The notes under the pieces: model-generated | Seen by the model: the letters and a program-made list of their open reading frames with translations, nothing else | Databases searched by the model: none | Told to the model about the DNA's origin: nothing | From: Altererythrobacter sp. CAU 1644 | GTDB lineage: Bacteria; Pseudomonadota; Alphaproteobacteria; Sphingomonadales; Sphingomonadaceae | Assembly (NCBI RefSeq): GCF_029623755.1 | Contig: NZ_CP121106.1 | Location: 1,251,001-1,315,000 of the forward strand | Reading direction: 5' to 3' | DNA length: 64,000 bases | Shown here: piece by piece, positions 34,725 to 44,349 of the stretch | Position numbering within the stretch: position 1 is the first letter of the stretch | Layout: each line of letters starts with the position of its first letter | Translations under genes and position numbers: made by a program

Positions 34725-34913
34725 GCCGCATATGTGGCATCGCACCGGCGCGCCCGCAACACATGCCGCAACCAATGCACAACTGGTCGCGCGACGGACT
34801 CGGCTGGTCGACAATTAATGCGCTGTTTACTTTGAACGGGCAGAGAAATCGGCCATGTAATTTGCTGCGTCGGCGCGACAGCGGGGTCTGTTCGCGTTCG
34901 CTGGAGGGCTGCA

Positions 34914-36593
34914 TTGGATCACGCGCGGGAGTTGGAGGCAGGCGATCAGGCCGTGTCGGAAGAGTTGCCGCTCTTTCCCGACGAAGTCCTGCAGCACAGC
35001 CTCAAGCGCGAGAACACGCTCTCAAGCTCACTCAGACAGGCGCTGGCACCGCATCTCAGCCAATTCCACTCGCACACCTCCAAGGTGCGGGCACACTACC
35101 GATCGGGGCGGGCGCGTTACGATGCCTGGCGCGACAAGGCATCGGAGAAGCTCGAGAATGTCGATCTGACGCCTGATCTGGCGAGCGAGATCGGTAGCAA
35201 GCGCTGGTTCCGCGGGCTCGGCACGATGGTAGCGCTCGGCGCGATTGCCCTCGCCTTCTGGCCCGATTTCGCCCCGCTCGAAGCTATGCCGGCAATGGAA
35301 CTAGACGAAAGCGCGCGCGATGAGTTTCGCAGCCAGATGATCACCCCGCTCGCGCTTGGTGCAGAAAGCGGGCGCCAGACCAGCGCGACTTCGCGCGTGA
35401 TTCCGCTCAAGTCGGCCCCCGAACGACCGCAGATCGAACTGGTGGCGACCCTGTCGAGCGGTGACAGTTTCATGCGCATGCTCCAGCGCGCGGGCGTCGG
35501 CACGGGCGAAGCCGAGCAGATCAACGCCATGGTCTCGGGCGCGATGCCGCTCGAGGAGATCGAGAAGGGCACCCGGGTCGATCTGGTGCTCGGCCGGCGA
35601 CCGCAAGCAGGCGCGCCGCGCCCTCTCGACGAGTTGGCCTTCCGCGCCCGGTTCGACCTCGAACTCGAAGTCTTTCGCGACGATGCCGGTCAGCTAGCGC
35701 TCAAGCGCAATGTGATCCGGGTCGATGACACGCCGCTGCGCATTCGCGGGACTGTGGGCCAAAGCCTCTACCGCTCGGCCCGCGCGGCCGGTGCGCCGAC
35801 CAGTGCGGTGCAGGAATATATCAAGGCGCTTGACGGCCAGATCGACCTCGACCGCTCGGTCGCCTCGACCGACACCTTCGACATGATCATTTCCTATCGC
35901 CGTGCTGCGACGGGCGAGCGCCAGGCGGGCAAGCTGCTTTACGCCGGGATCGACCGCAACGGCGAGGCGAAGACGCAGTTGATGCGGTGGGGCGATGAAG
36001 GCCGCTTTTACGAGGCTTCGGGGGTCGGCGAGCAGCGCAACGGGCTGGTCGCGCCGGTCCCGGGGCGGATCACCTCGAGCTACGGCATGCGGCGCCATCC
36101 GATCCTCGGCTATCGGCGGATGCATTCGGGCATGGATTTCAAAGCCGGTTACGGCACGCCGATCGTCGCGGTTTCGGACGGCCGCGTCTCGAGCGCCGGC
36201 CGCGCGGGCGGCTGCGGCAATGCGGTCAGGATTACGCATGGCGGCGGGCTCTCGACCCGTTACTGCCACATGAGCCGCATGGCGGTCCGGTCAGGCCAGA
36301 ACGTGCGCCGGGGCCAGGTCATCGGTTATGTCGGTTCGACCGGGCTCTCGACCGGGGCGCACCTCCATTACGAAATGTACCGCGGCGGGCGCGCCATCAA
36401 TCCGGCTGGCGTGCGGTTCGTGACGCGCGCCCAGCTCGAAGGCCGCGAACTGATGGATTTTCGCGCCACGCTACGCCGGTTGAAACAGGTCGAGGCGGGA
36501 GCGGCGCTCGCCGATCTCGAACCCAAGGCGTCCGAGATCGAAACTCCACGGCGTGAAATCGAGAAGCTCGACCAGAAGCGCGAAATCGGCTGA
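34914..36593 (+). CDS. M23-family peptidoglycan endopeptidase, membrane-anchored
   Basis: A 559-residue protein starting at TTG behind GGAGG eight bases upstream. A cytoplasmic N-terminal region of about 100 residues precedes one transmembrane helix near 105-125. A middle OapA/LysM-like region with a GDSFMRMLQRAG segment follows, and the C-terminal LytM domain has YGMRRHPILGYRRMHSGMD (zinc ligands in HxxxD) and GAHLHYE. The zinc site looks complete, so it should be an active cross-link-cutting hydrolase. It is divergent from the helicase. A late glutamate/lysine-rich tail may be unstructured. Confidence 0.9.
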   Translation: MDHARELEAGDQAVSEELPLFPDEVLQHSLKRENTLSSSLRQALAPHLSQFHSHTSKVRAHYRSGRARYDAWRDKASEKLENVDLTPDLASEIGSKRWFRGLGTMVALGAIALAFWPDFAPLEAMPAMELDESARDEFRSQMITPLALGAESGRQTSATSRVIPLKSAPERPQIELVATLSSGDSFMRMLQRAGVGTGEAEQINAMVSGAMPLEEIEKGTRVDLVLGRRPQAGAPRPLDELAFRARFDLELEVFRDDAGQLALKRNVIRVDDTPLRIRGTVGQSLYRSARAAGAPTSAVQEYIKALDGQIDLDRSVASTDTFDMIISYRRAATGERQAGKLLYAGIDRNGEAKTQLMRWGDEGRFYEASGVGEQRNGLVAPVPGRITSSYGMRRHPILGYRRMHSGMDFKAGYGTPIVAVSDGRVSSAGRAGGCGNAVRITHGGGLSTRYCHMSRMAVRSGQNVRRGQVIGYVGSTGLSTGAHLHYEMYRGGRAINPAGVRFVTRAQLEGRELMDFRATLRRLKQVEAGAALADLEPKASEIETPRREIEKLDQKREIG

Positions 36594-38194
<1,601 letters not shown>

Positions 38195-38202
<8 letters not shown>

Positions 38203-38749
38203 TATCGTCATCGAGACCGAGCGGCTGATCCTCCGCAAGATCGACGAGGGCGATGCCCGGCTGCAGTATGACGTGCTGAACACGCCGACCGTGATGCACT
38301 ATCTCGGCGGGGTGAAGGAGCTTCACGAGATCGAGGCCAAGCATGCCAAGAACATGGCCTGGTTCGCACAGTTCGGCTTCGGTTTCATGATGATGATCGA
38401 GAAGGAAACCGGCGAACTGGTCGGTCATTGCGGGATGAAGCTGGTCGACAACAGCAATGCGTCCAACCAGGGCGATCACGAAATTGGCTGGCTGGTGCGC
38501 GAGGATCGCTGGCGGCACGGCTACGCCGACGAGGCGATGCGCGCGGTGATCGACTGGGCCTTCGAGACCATCGGCGCGCCGCATCTTGTCGCTCTCACCT
38601 GCGAAGCGAACATTCCGAGCTGGAAGTTCATGGAGAAACTCGGAATGGTACGACGCAGAGACCTGGATTTCAGCGATCCGTCTTTCGACGATGACCACAA
38701 TCCCACCATCCAGTACTCGCTGACGAAGCAGGATTGGCAAAGAGCGTGA
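38195..38749 (+). CDS. GNAT-family N-acetyltransferase, RimJ/RimL-like (second of a tandem pair)
   Basis: A 184-residue protein starting MADIVIETERLILRKIDEGD, clearly related to the gene before it: both have ETERL.LR, W.VRED.W..GYA.EA and a shared end LGM.RR.DLDF. It probably arose by duplication, with about a third of residues alike by eye. The cofactor-binding segment is GWLVREDRWRHGYADEA. Its stop overlaps the next gene's GTG start (GTGA). The substrate is unknown. Confidence 0.88.
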
Positions 38750-40977
38750 CGCTGGAGAAGCAGTCCGATCGAGGCCGGGTGATTTTCGTGATCACCATAC
38801 TCGTCGGCAGCTTCCTGCTGTTCCTCGTGCAACCGATGGTCGCCCGCATGGCGCTCCCGCGGTTGGGCGGCGCGCCCAATGTCTGGAACAGTGCCTTGCT
38901 GGTCTATCAGGCGCTGCTGTTGGGCGGCTACGCCTACGCGCATTTTATCGGGCGCATGCTGCCTCGCCACCAGTTCGCGCTCCATATCGCGTTACTGGCG
39001 CTGGCCGGCCTTACCCTGCCGATTGCCCTGGCCGACGTTCGCAGCCTGGGGCAAGGGTGGGAGGTCCTATGGGTTCCACTTCTGCTACTGGCGAGCGTCG
39101 GGCCTGTTTTCTTCCTCGTCTCGGCCCAGGCCCCCCTGGTGCAACGCTGGTATGCGCTCGATGAGAGTGCGGGCGACCCCTATCCGCTCTATGCGGCATC
39201 CAACTTCGGTAGTTTCGCGGGACTGATTTCCTATCCGCTGCTCTTCGAACCCTTCGTTCCGCTCAGGCAACAGGCGGTTCTCTGGAGCGCAATCTACGTC
39301 GTGCTCATCGTCCTCGTCTGCCTGTTGATGCGGTCGCGGTCGCGCCTACCGCATCTAGCGAAACAGACAGCCCCTTCCACGGCAAATGCGGGGACTCCGA
39401 TTGGTCCAGAGCGGGTGGGCATGTGGCTTCTGCTCGCGGCCGTACCATCCGGCCTGATGCTGTCCACAACGACCCACCTGACGACCGACATATTCGCCAT
39501 GCCGCTGCTGTGGGTGATCCCACTCGGTCTCTATTTGCTGAGCTTTACGGCTGCCTTTGCTGAGCGACGGGCAACAGCACGCGTGTTCACGCGAACGGCT
39601 CCGCTGATAATCGTTCTGGCAGGGGCGATGGCGATGACGGGAAAGGCAGGTAGTGGACTCCTGGTCGTTTTCACCAGCCTATTGATGCTATTCTCCATAT
39701 CGGTGGCGCTCCATGGCCGACTCTACGACCTTCGACCCGACCCGTCGCGCCTCACATTCTTCTACCTGATTATGTCCGCAGGCGGCGCACTCGGCGGATT
39801 GTTCACAGCGCTCATCGCGCCGCTGATCTTCGATTGGGTGTGGGAGCACCCGCTTCTCGTCCTGATGGCAGCGGCGCTGTTACCGCTGGGCGGGCTGTCC
39901 GATTGGCAGCAACGCATTGCGGGTTCGGAGAAAACACGTCTGCGCGCACTGGCGGTAGGCATGGTCATCGCCGCAGCCGTCGCCTGCGGTCTGTTCTACT
40001 CCTCCATCAATGAAAACTGGCTGTGGACCACCGTCACACTGTTCATGCTCGCTGGGCTGGCGCTGACCATGAAATTCAGCCACTTCGCCTTTGTCGTCAT
40101 TCTGGCGCTGATCATGGTCGGGCGCGGCGCCCTGACGCATCTCTCAGCCTACAGTCTCGGCGAAAGGACGCGGAGCTATTTCGGGGTCTACACGATCGCC
40201 GACCGGGAGCAGGACGGGATCCGCGTGCTGACGCATGGAACGACCGTGCATGGGCGCCAATTCCTTGGGCCGAAGGACCGGCTTGAGCCGACAACCTATT
40301 ATGGCGAGCATTCCGGGGTGGGGTTGGTGCTGAGCCATGCCGACGCCCTGTACGGTTCAGGTGCACGGATAGGGATAGTCGGCCTCGGTGCCGGAACGCT
40401 CGCCTGCTATCGCCAGCCTGACCAAGTTTACCGCTTCTATGAGATTGATCCTGCTGTGCTCGAATACTCGACCGAAGGTGTTTTCACCTTCCTCGAAGAG
40501 TGTGCGCCTGACTCGCAGACCGTCATTGGCGATGCGAGGCTAGAGCTGGAGGCGGAGCCTGCTGGACAGCTCGAGATATTGGCGGTCGATGCCTTCTCGT
40601 CAGATGCGATACCGCTGCACCTGCTGACAAAAGAGGCTATCGAAACCTATGGGCGGTCAGTCGGGCCCGATGGTCTGGTGGCGATCCATATCTCCAACCG
40701 CTTCATCGCCCTTGAGCCAGTCCTGTCTGCCTTTCTCCGCGATAGCGGGTGGCCCGGCGTTATCAGGATCGATCAGGGAGACGAGAGCAGATCGCTGACA
40801 GCCTCGGCCTGGGTCGTCATTTCGCGCAGCGAGCAAAAAATCGAAGAATTGCTTGAAACGACTGGCCGGGACGAATGGCGCGCGCTGAATGATAACGGCA
40901 GCGCGGTCTGGACGGACAATTTCTCATCGGCCATTCCACATATCCGGTGGCAAACCATGTTGCGAGGATCCCAGTGA
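38746..40977 (+). CDS. fused MFS transporter-like / spermidine-synthase-like protein
   Basis: A 743-residue membrane protein from a GTG that overlaps the upstream stop (TTG 38734 is an alternative). Residues 15 to about 460 contain roughly ten to twelve hydrophobic helices. The soluble C-terminal domain carries a Rossmann-type GIVGLGAGTLACY motif, then FYEIDPAVLEYS and ILAVDAFSSDAIPLHLLT, as in spermidine synthases. The family is widespread but uncharacterised; polyamine synthesis is not proven and the transporter half may serve another role. Confidence 0.82.
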   Translation: MTLEKQSDRGRVIFVITILVGSFLLFLVQPMVARMALPRLGGAPNVWNSALLVYQALLLGGYAYAHFIGRMLPRHQFALHIALLALAGLTLPIALADVRSLGQGWEVLWVPLLLLASVGPVFFLVSAQAPLVQRWYALDESAGDPYPLYAASNFGSFAGLISYPLLFEPFVPLRQQAVLWSAIYVVLIVLVCLLMRSRSRLPHLAKQTAPSTANAGTPIGPERVGMWLLLAAVPSGLMLSTTTHLTTDIFAMPLLWVIPLGLYLLSFTAAFAERRATARVFTRTAPLIIVLAGAMAMTGKAGSGLLVVFTSLLMLFSISVALHGRLYDLRPDPSRLTFFYLIMSAGGALGGLFTALIAPLIFDWVWEHPLLVLMAAALLPLGGLSDWQQRIAGSEKTRLRALAVGMVIAAAVACGLFYSSINENWLWTTVTLFMLAGLALTMKFSHFAFVVILALIMVGRGALTHLSAYSLGERTRSYFGVYTIADREQDGIRVLTHGTTVHGRQFLGPKDRLEPTTYYGEHSGVGLVLSHADALYGSGARIGIVGLGAGTLACYRQPDQVYRFYEIDPAVLEYSTEGVFTFLEECAPDSQTVIGDARLELEAEPAGQLEILAVDAFSSDAIPLHLLTKEAIETYGRSVGPDGLVAIHISNRFIALEPVLSAFLRDSGWPGVIRIDQGDESRSLTASAWVVISRSEQKIEELLETTGRDEWRALNDNGSAVWTDNFSSAIPHIRWQTMLRGSQ

Positions 40978-41573
40978 CCAACGAAACTCCCTTGGCCCGT
41001 CCGGGTGTGAACATCGTCCCGATCCACGGCAAGATTCCGCAGATTCACGAAAGCGCGTTTGTCGCTCCGGGCTGCACGATTATCGGCGACGTGACGATCG
41101 GAGCGGGCAGCTCGATCTGGTACAATTGCGTACTGCGTGCGGACGTCAGCCGGATTGTCATCGGCGAGCGCACCAATGTGCAGGATGGCAGCGTGCTCCA
41201 TTGCGACCCGCCGCGCTCGGGCGACCCGGACGGCTCGCCGCTGATCATCGGGGACGACGTACTGATCGGCCATATGGCGATGATACACGGCTGCACCATC
41301 GCGGATCGTGGGTTCGTCGGGCTGGGTGCGATTGCCATGAACAAGGCAGTGATCGGCTCGGATGCCATGCTCGCGGCAGGCGCCATGCTCACCGAGGGCA
41401 AGGTCATGGGCGAGCGCGAACTATGGGGCGGACGCCCCGCGCGCAAGATGCGCGATCTCGATGATGCGGCTGTCGCCGGGATGCGGATCGGGACCGCGCA
41501 TTATGCCGAGAATGCCAAGCATCACGCCGAAGCCGTGGCGGCAGCGCTGGGCAAGGGCGCGTCCGAGGGCTGA
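40974..41573 (+). CDS. gamma-type carbonic anhydrase family protein
   Basis: A 199-residue left-handed beta-helix protein from a GTG overlapping the previous stop (GTGA), with GAGGATCCCA as binding site. Hexapeptide repeats run through VAPGCTIIGDVTIGAGSSIWYNCVLR, and the zinc-ligand histidines are in VLHCDPP and IGHMAMIHGC. Members include CamH/YrdA-like proteins, many without shown carbonic anhydrase activity. It is the last gene of the hemB-started run. Confidence 0.88.
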   Translation: MTNETPLARPGVNIVPIHGKIPQIHESAFVAPGCTIIGDVTIGAGSSIWYNCVLRADVSRIVIGERTNVQDGSVLHCDPPRSGDPDGSPLIIGDDVLIGHMAMIHGCTIADRGFVGLGAIAMNKAVIGSDAMLAAGAMLTEGKVMGERELWGGRPARKMRDLDDAAVAGMRIGTAHYAENAKHHAEAVAAALGKGASEG

Positions 41574-41609
41574 CCTCATCGGCAGTCCCGCCCGCAGCGC
41601 CAGCGGATT

Positions 41610-41624
41610 GTTGCGCGGCGCAAC
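41610..41624. terminator. weak hairpin between convergent genes
   Basis: GTTGCG-CGG-CGCAAC, a 6-bp stem in the 81-bp gap between the carbonic-anhydrase-like gene and the convergent DNA ligase. No T-run follows; it is a possible weak bidirectional terminator. Confidence 0.3.
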
Positions 41625-41654
41625 ATCAAGCGTGGAGCAGTCTTGTGCTGGGCT

Positions 41655-43250
41655 CTAGTCGCGTACCAGCGCGCGTAGCGCATCGATCCGGTCGGCCTCA
41701 TGCGCGGGCTTGTCCCAGCGGATGCGGTGGATACGGGGGAAGCGCATCGCAAGGCCTGATTTGTGGCGCTTCGATACGTGCGCACTGTCGAAGGCGACCT
41801 CGAACACAAGGCTCTTGTCGGTTTCCCGCACCGGGCCGAAGCGATTGACCGTGTTCTGGCGCACATGCCGGTCGAGCTTCTTGAGTTCGTCGTCGGTGAA
41901 ACCCGAATAGGCTTTTCCAACCGGCAGCAGTTCCGCACCGGCGTCGGGATCACCATTCCAGCAGCCGAAAGTGTAGTCGGAATAGAAGCTCGATCGTTTG
42001 CCGCTGCCGCGCTGCGCATACATCAGCACGCAGTCAATCAGCAGCGGATCGCGTTTCCACTTGTACCACAGCCCGGTCTTGCGCCCGGCGACATAGGGGC
42101 TCGTCCGGTGCTTGAGCATCAGGCCCTCGATCGCATCGTCGCGCGCGCCTTCGCGAATTTCGGCGAGATGGTTGAAATCGCGCGCTTCGACCAGTTGCGA
42201 GAGATCGAAATGGGTTTCGGGCAGGCGCGGGTGGAATTGCTCGAGCTGCGCGCGGCGGCGATGCCATTCGAGCTCCCGCAGATCGGTGCCTTCGATGATC
42301 AGTGCATCATAGAGGCGCACGAAAGCGGGCAATTCGGCGAGCATCTTCTTGGAGACATTCTTGCGGCCGAGGCGCTGCTGCAAGGCATTGAAACTGGCAG
42401 CTCCTCCAGCCTCCCCGCCCTGGTGCGCGCCGCGAACGAGTAGTTCCCCGTCAAGCACGGCAGGTATGTCGAGCGCCTCGACCAGCTCCGGAAAAGTGTG
42501 GCTGATATCGTCGCCGCTGCGCGAGTAGAGCCTCGTTTCGCCGCCCGCGTGGACCAATTGCACGCGGATCCCGTCCCATTTCCACTCCGCCGCATAGTCC
42601 TTCAGATCGACGATCGTGTCTTCGAGCGGATGCGCCAGCATGAAGGGTCGGAAGGTCGGGCGGTTCTCGGTGTCGGGCGGTGCTGCGCCGTCTGCAGCCC
42701 AGGCGAACAGCTCCGCGTAGGGCGGCGCGAGCCCGTGCCAGTATTCCTCGACCTCCTCGACCGCGACATCGAAGGCCTGAGCGAACGCGGTCTTGGCAAT
42801 CCGCGATGAGACGCCGATCCGCATGCCGCCTGTCGCAAGCTTGATCAGCGCATAGCGTCCATTGGCATCGAGCCGGTCGAGCAGTTTGGGCAGCTCCGAC
42901 ATGACCGAGACCCGCGTCATCATGCCCAGCAAATCAACTACTTCGCTTAAGGATGGCGGCGGCGCGACGTCAATTTCAGGGTCGGGCCACAGCAGACTCG
43001 CGGTTTCGGCTGTGTCGCCGACGAAGTCGCGGCTGAGCGTCCACAGCACCGGATCGACCCGCTCCTGCATGAGATTGCGGACGGTCGAGCTCTTCACCGC
43101 CGGAAAATCGAGTTCCCCGGTCAAGGCGGCGAGCGCCCAGCCGCGGTCGGGGTCGGGCGTCTCGCGCAGATAGTCGGCGATCAGCTGCAGTTTGCGGTTG
43201 CGGCTGCGCGTATAGACCAGCGCGTCGACGAGGACGGCGAACTCCTCCAC
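41655..43250 (-). CDS. ATP-dependent DNA ligase of the DNA-damage-response set
   Basis: A 531-residue ligase. An N-terminal DNA-binding domain covers about 1-200. The nucleotidyltransferase motif I is EWKWDGIR with the AMP-accepting lysine at 224. The later motifs include VLDGELLV and GLMLKHRTSPYVAGRKTGLWYKWK, followed by an OB domain. Length and pairing identify the cisplatin-damage-response ligase found with an MBL exonuclease and usually a Lhr-type helicase. The exonuclease gene ends 3 bp upstream; no helicase gene is present in this window. Confidence 0.92.
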   Translation of the reverse strand: MEEFAVLVDALVYTRSRNRKLQLIADYLRETPDPDRGWALAALTGELDFPAVKSSTVRNLMQERVDPVLWTLSRDFVGDTAETASLLWPDPEIDVAPPPSLSEVVDLLGMMTRVSVMSELPKLLDRLDANGRYALIKLATGGMRIGVSSRIAKTAFAQAFDVAVEEVEEYWHGLAPPYAELFAWAADGAAPPDTENRPTFRPFMLAHPLEDTIVDLKDYAAEWKWDGIRVQLVHAGGETRLYSRSGDDISHTFPELVEALDIPAVLDGELLVRGAHQGGEAGGAASFNALQQRLGRKNVSKKMLAELPAFVRLYDALIIEGTDLRELEWHRRRAQLEQFHPRLPETHFDLSQLVEARDFNHLAEIREGARDDAIEGLMLKHRTSPYVAGRKTGLWYKWKRDPLLIDCVLMYAQRGSGKRSSFYSDYTFGCWNGDPDAGAELLPVGKAYSGFTDDELKKLDRHVRQNTVNRFGPVRETDKSLVFEVAFDSAHVSKRHKSGLAMRFPRIHRIRWDKPAHEADRIDALRALVRD

Positions 43251-43252
43251 CC

Positions 43253-44293
43253 CTAGTCGTCCTCATCCTCGTAGCCGACCAGGGCCAGCGCACGGGCACG
43301 CCGCTGGTTGAGCTGGCACCATCTCAGCAGCGCATCCTCGCGGCCATGGGTGATCCAGTTCTCCGCCGCATCGACCTGCTTGATCGTCTCGGTCAGTTCG
43401 CACCAATCCGCATGATCCGAGATGACCAGCGGTAGCTCGACATTGCGTTGCCGCGCACGTTGCCGCACGCGCATCCAGCCGCTCGCCATCGCGGTGATCG
43501 GGTCGGGCAGGCGCCGCGACCAGCGATCATTAAGCGTGGAGGGCGGGCAGATGACGATCGAACCGCGCAAATCCTCTTTCGTATGATCGGCCACCAGCCG
43601 CAGCTCGCCCAATGGAACGCCATGTTCCTCATAGAGGCGGCACATCCGCTCCATCGCGCCGTGAAGATAGATCGGTTCCCTATGCCCTGCGCGGCGCAGT
43701 TCGGCGATGACGCGCTGCGCCTTGCCCAGCGCATAGGCGCCGACCTGCACGCAGCGATCGGAATTGTCCGACAGCACCCTGAGCAATTTCGCCATCTCGT
43801 CTTCGATCGGTGGATGGACGAACACCGGTAGTCCGAAAGTCGCTTCGGACACGAAAATATCACAAGGAGTTACCTCGAACGGGGTACAAGTTGGGTCGGT
43901 TCGGCGCTTGTAATCACCCGTAATGATTACCCGCTCGCCCGCATGCTCGAGCAATATCTGCGCGCTGCCGAGCACATGGCCGGCGGGAATGAAGGCCGCG
44001 TCGACGCCGCCCTTCAGGCGAATCGTTTCGCCATACATCGCTGGTATGGCCTTGTGCGGGATCTCGCCGGCGCCGTCTTTCGCGCCGGTGCGATAACGCA
44101 GCTCCATAATCGCGAGCGTCTCTGGCGTCGCGATCGTTTCGCCATGGCCGCCGCGGGCATGATCGGCATGGCCGTGCGTGACGAGTGCGCGATCGACCGC
44201 GCGACCGGGATCGACCCAGATATCCGCCGGAACGATGTGGATGCCCCACGGTTCGGGCCGGATCCAGGAAAAGGGAGCGCTCACCCTTTCCAA
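43253..44293 (-). CDS. ligase-associated DNA-damage-response exonuclease (metallo-beta-lactamase fold)
   Basis: A 346-residue MBL/beta-CASP protein. The zinc motif HGHADH lies at residues 40-45, with later ligands in AGHVLGSAQ and ITGDYK. A beta-CASP region follows and the C-terminal ISDHADW ends the active site. Known relatives act with the ATP-dependent ligase encoded immediately downstream, probably trimming ends before sealing. Separation from that gene is 2 bp, so the two are one unit. An RNA-processing role is the alternative for the fold, but the ligase neighbour decides it. Confidence 0.9.
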   Translation of the reverse strand: MERVSAPFSWIRPEPWGIHIVPADIWVDPGRAVDRALVTHGHADHARGGHGETIATPETLAIMELRYRTGAKDGAGEIPHKAIPAMYGETIRLKGGVDAAFIPAGHVLGSAQILLEHAGERVIITGDYKRRTDPTCTPFEVTPCDIFVSEATFGLPVFVHPPIEDEMAKLLRVLSDNSDRCVQVGAYALGKAQRVIAELRRAGHREPIYLHGAMERMCRLYEEHGVPLGELRLVADHTKEDLRGSIVICPPSTLNDRWSRRLPDPITAMASGWMRVRQRARQRNVELPLVISDHADWCELTETIKQVDAAENWITHGREDALLRWCQLNQRRARALALVGYEDEDD

Positions 44294-44349
44294 ACGACAA
44301 GGGGCGCAACGGTTTCCCGCGCGCCCCGATCATACAGCTTGGGCATGCC

